This document shows, in pieces, positions 63,577-64,000 of a DNA stretch of 64,000 bases; position 1 is the first letter of the stretch; every line of letters starts with the position of its first letter. The translations under genes were made by a program, and so were the position numbers. Source of the DNA: Bacteroidales bacterium (GTDB lineage: Bacteria > Bacteroidota > Bacteroidia > Bacteroidales > Marinilabiliaceae); the NCBI GenBank assembly GCA_024401355.1, contig JAKSLF010000013.1, positions 1-64,000 on the forward strand. The letters run 5' to 3'. Below the pieces are notes generated by a model. It did no database searches. It saw only the letters and a program-made list of their open reading frames with translations, and had not been told where the DNA came from.

Positions 63577-64000
63577 TATGCACAGCTATTTCGTCGAGGC
63601 GTCCAAGAAATGGCGGCAGTATAGAAGTCATCGTTCCTATTATTGGGATTCGATAACCGACTATTGCAACTATTTTCTCCACCCTCAGAACTCTGTGCTC
63701 GAAATAGGCTGTGGCACTGGCGAACTTATCTCTAAGGTCAATGGCTCCCGAAAGGTTGGTGTCGATTTCTGCGACGAACTCATCATCCAGGCCCGGCAGG
63801 CTGCACTCGAGTCCAATGTCACCAATGTCGAGTTCTATACCATGGCTGCCGAAGATCTCTCTCAACTCCATGGACAGCAGTTCGATGTTATCATTATGTC
63901 CAACTTGATTGGCTTCCTCGACGATATCGAGACTGTCTTCAACCAAGTCTCTACTTTGTGTCACGAGAAGACTCGTATTATAGTCACTTCCTACAGTCGT
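63569..64000 (+). CDS. Class I SAM-dependent methyltransferase, N-terminal part (runs off right edge)
   Basis: 144 codons are visible, beginning MNDMHSYFVEASKKWRQYRSH. SAM-binding motif I is LEIGCGTGELI, followed by the acidic end of beta-2 (VGVDFCDELI), motif II-like VEFYTMAAEDL and FDVIIMSNLIGFLDDIE. Start ATG 63569 overlaps the end of the glycosyltransferase gene by 8 bp, so translation is coupled and the two probably act on the same envelope or glycan product. The target is unknown. The gene continues beyond 64000. Confidence 0.88.
   Translation, partial: MNDMHSYFVEASKKWRQYRSHRSYYWDSITDYCNYFLHPQNSVLEIGCGTGELISKVNGSRKVGVDFCDELIIQARQAALESNVTNVEFYTMAAEDLSQLHGQQFDVIIMSNLIGFLDDIETVFNQVSTLCHEKTRIIVTSYSR

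Noticed and set aside
1-64000. tRNA, rRNA, CRISPR arrays, insertion sequences, prophage
   Set aside because: No cloverleaf-like, direct-repeat-spacer or transposase/phage signatures found on reading.

Overview
The window reads as a chromosomal segment of a Bacteroidales bacterium, most like the Prevotella/Muribaculum side of the order. Three things support this. Upstream regions repeatedly carry the Bacteroidetes-type promoter (TTTG, about 19-21 bp, TAnnTTTG) instead of -35/-10 boxes. There are type IX secretion (T9SS) proteins: a PorP/SprF-like barrel, a gliding-type C-terminal domain, and short sorting tails. Families typical of the phylum are present, such as PCMD, calycin-like and propeller/SpoIIE proteins. 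I saw no tRNA, rRNA, CRISPR array, intact insertion sequence or prophage.

Layout. 1-900: the start of a RhuM-family gene leaving the left edge, then about 600 bp of non-coding DNA holding copy 1 of a dispersed repeat. 1.9-5.4 kb: a histidine operon (hisG-hisD-hisC) behind a His-rich leader peptide and a rho-independent attenuator. 5.4-28.9 kb: an unbroken run of plus-strand genes. These are CPBP protease, secreted nuclease, lipoprotein, MATE pump, secreted GH2 beta-glucuronidase, HMGL-type aldolase, a four-gene surface-protein set (PCMD lipoprotein, barrel, calycin-like protein, 950-aa multidomain protein), CstA, SDR, SerB, DUF4097 protein, RimM, RF2, LptB, bifunctional HisB, NUDIX and a degenerate E1-alpha-like protein. 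hisB therefore lies about 21 kb from hisC.

28.9-40.2 kb: minus-strand genes for ComF, a NatAB-type exporter, and a five-gene set that begins with a T9SS type-B cargo protein, continues with PorP/SprF, a PD40/PKD protein and an unknown exported protein, and ends with a periplasmic propeller sensor fused to a cytoplasmic PP2C/SpoIIE phosphatase. 40.3-59.3 kb: mostly housekeeping genes: dgt, parC-parE, nadB, polA, a hypothetical, an NtrC-type regulator without a DNA-binding domain, ppx/gppA, aminopeptidase P and metH. 59.4-64 kb: envelope genes, namely an EptA-like transferase, small membrane proteins, a GT39/ArnT-like membrane glycosyltransferase and the start of a SAM methyltransferase.

Most notable observations: (1) a complete his attenuator; (2) a pair of about 158-bp inverted dispersed non-coding repeats, roughly 89% identical by eye, with a fully conserved 25-nt hairpin core, one upstream of a plus-strand gene and one upstream of parE; (3) the T9SS type-B cargo / PorP / PD40 / SpoIIE locus, which could be a surface-to-cytoplasm signalling module; (4) a sigma-54 activator with no HTH and GAFTSA in place of GAFTGA. 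Products are called from motifs read by eye; no database search was possible.
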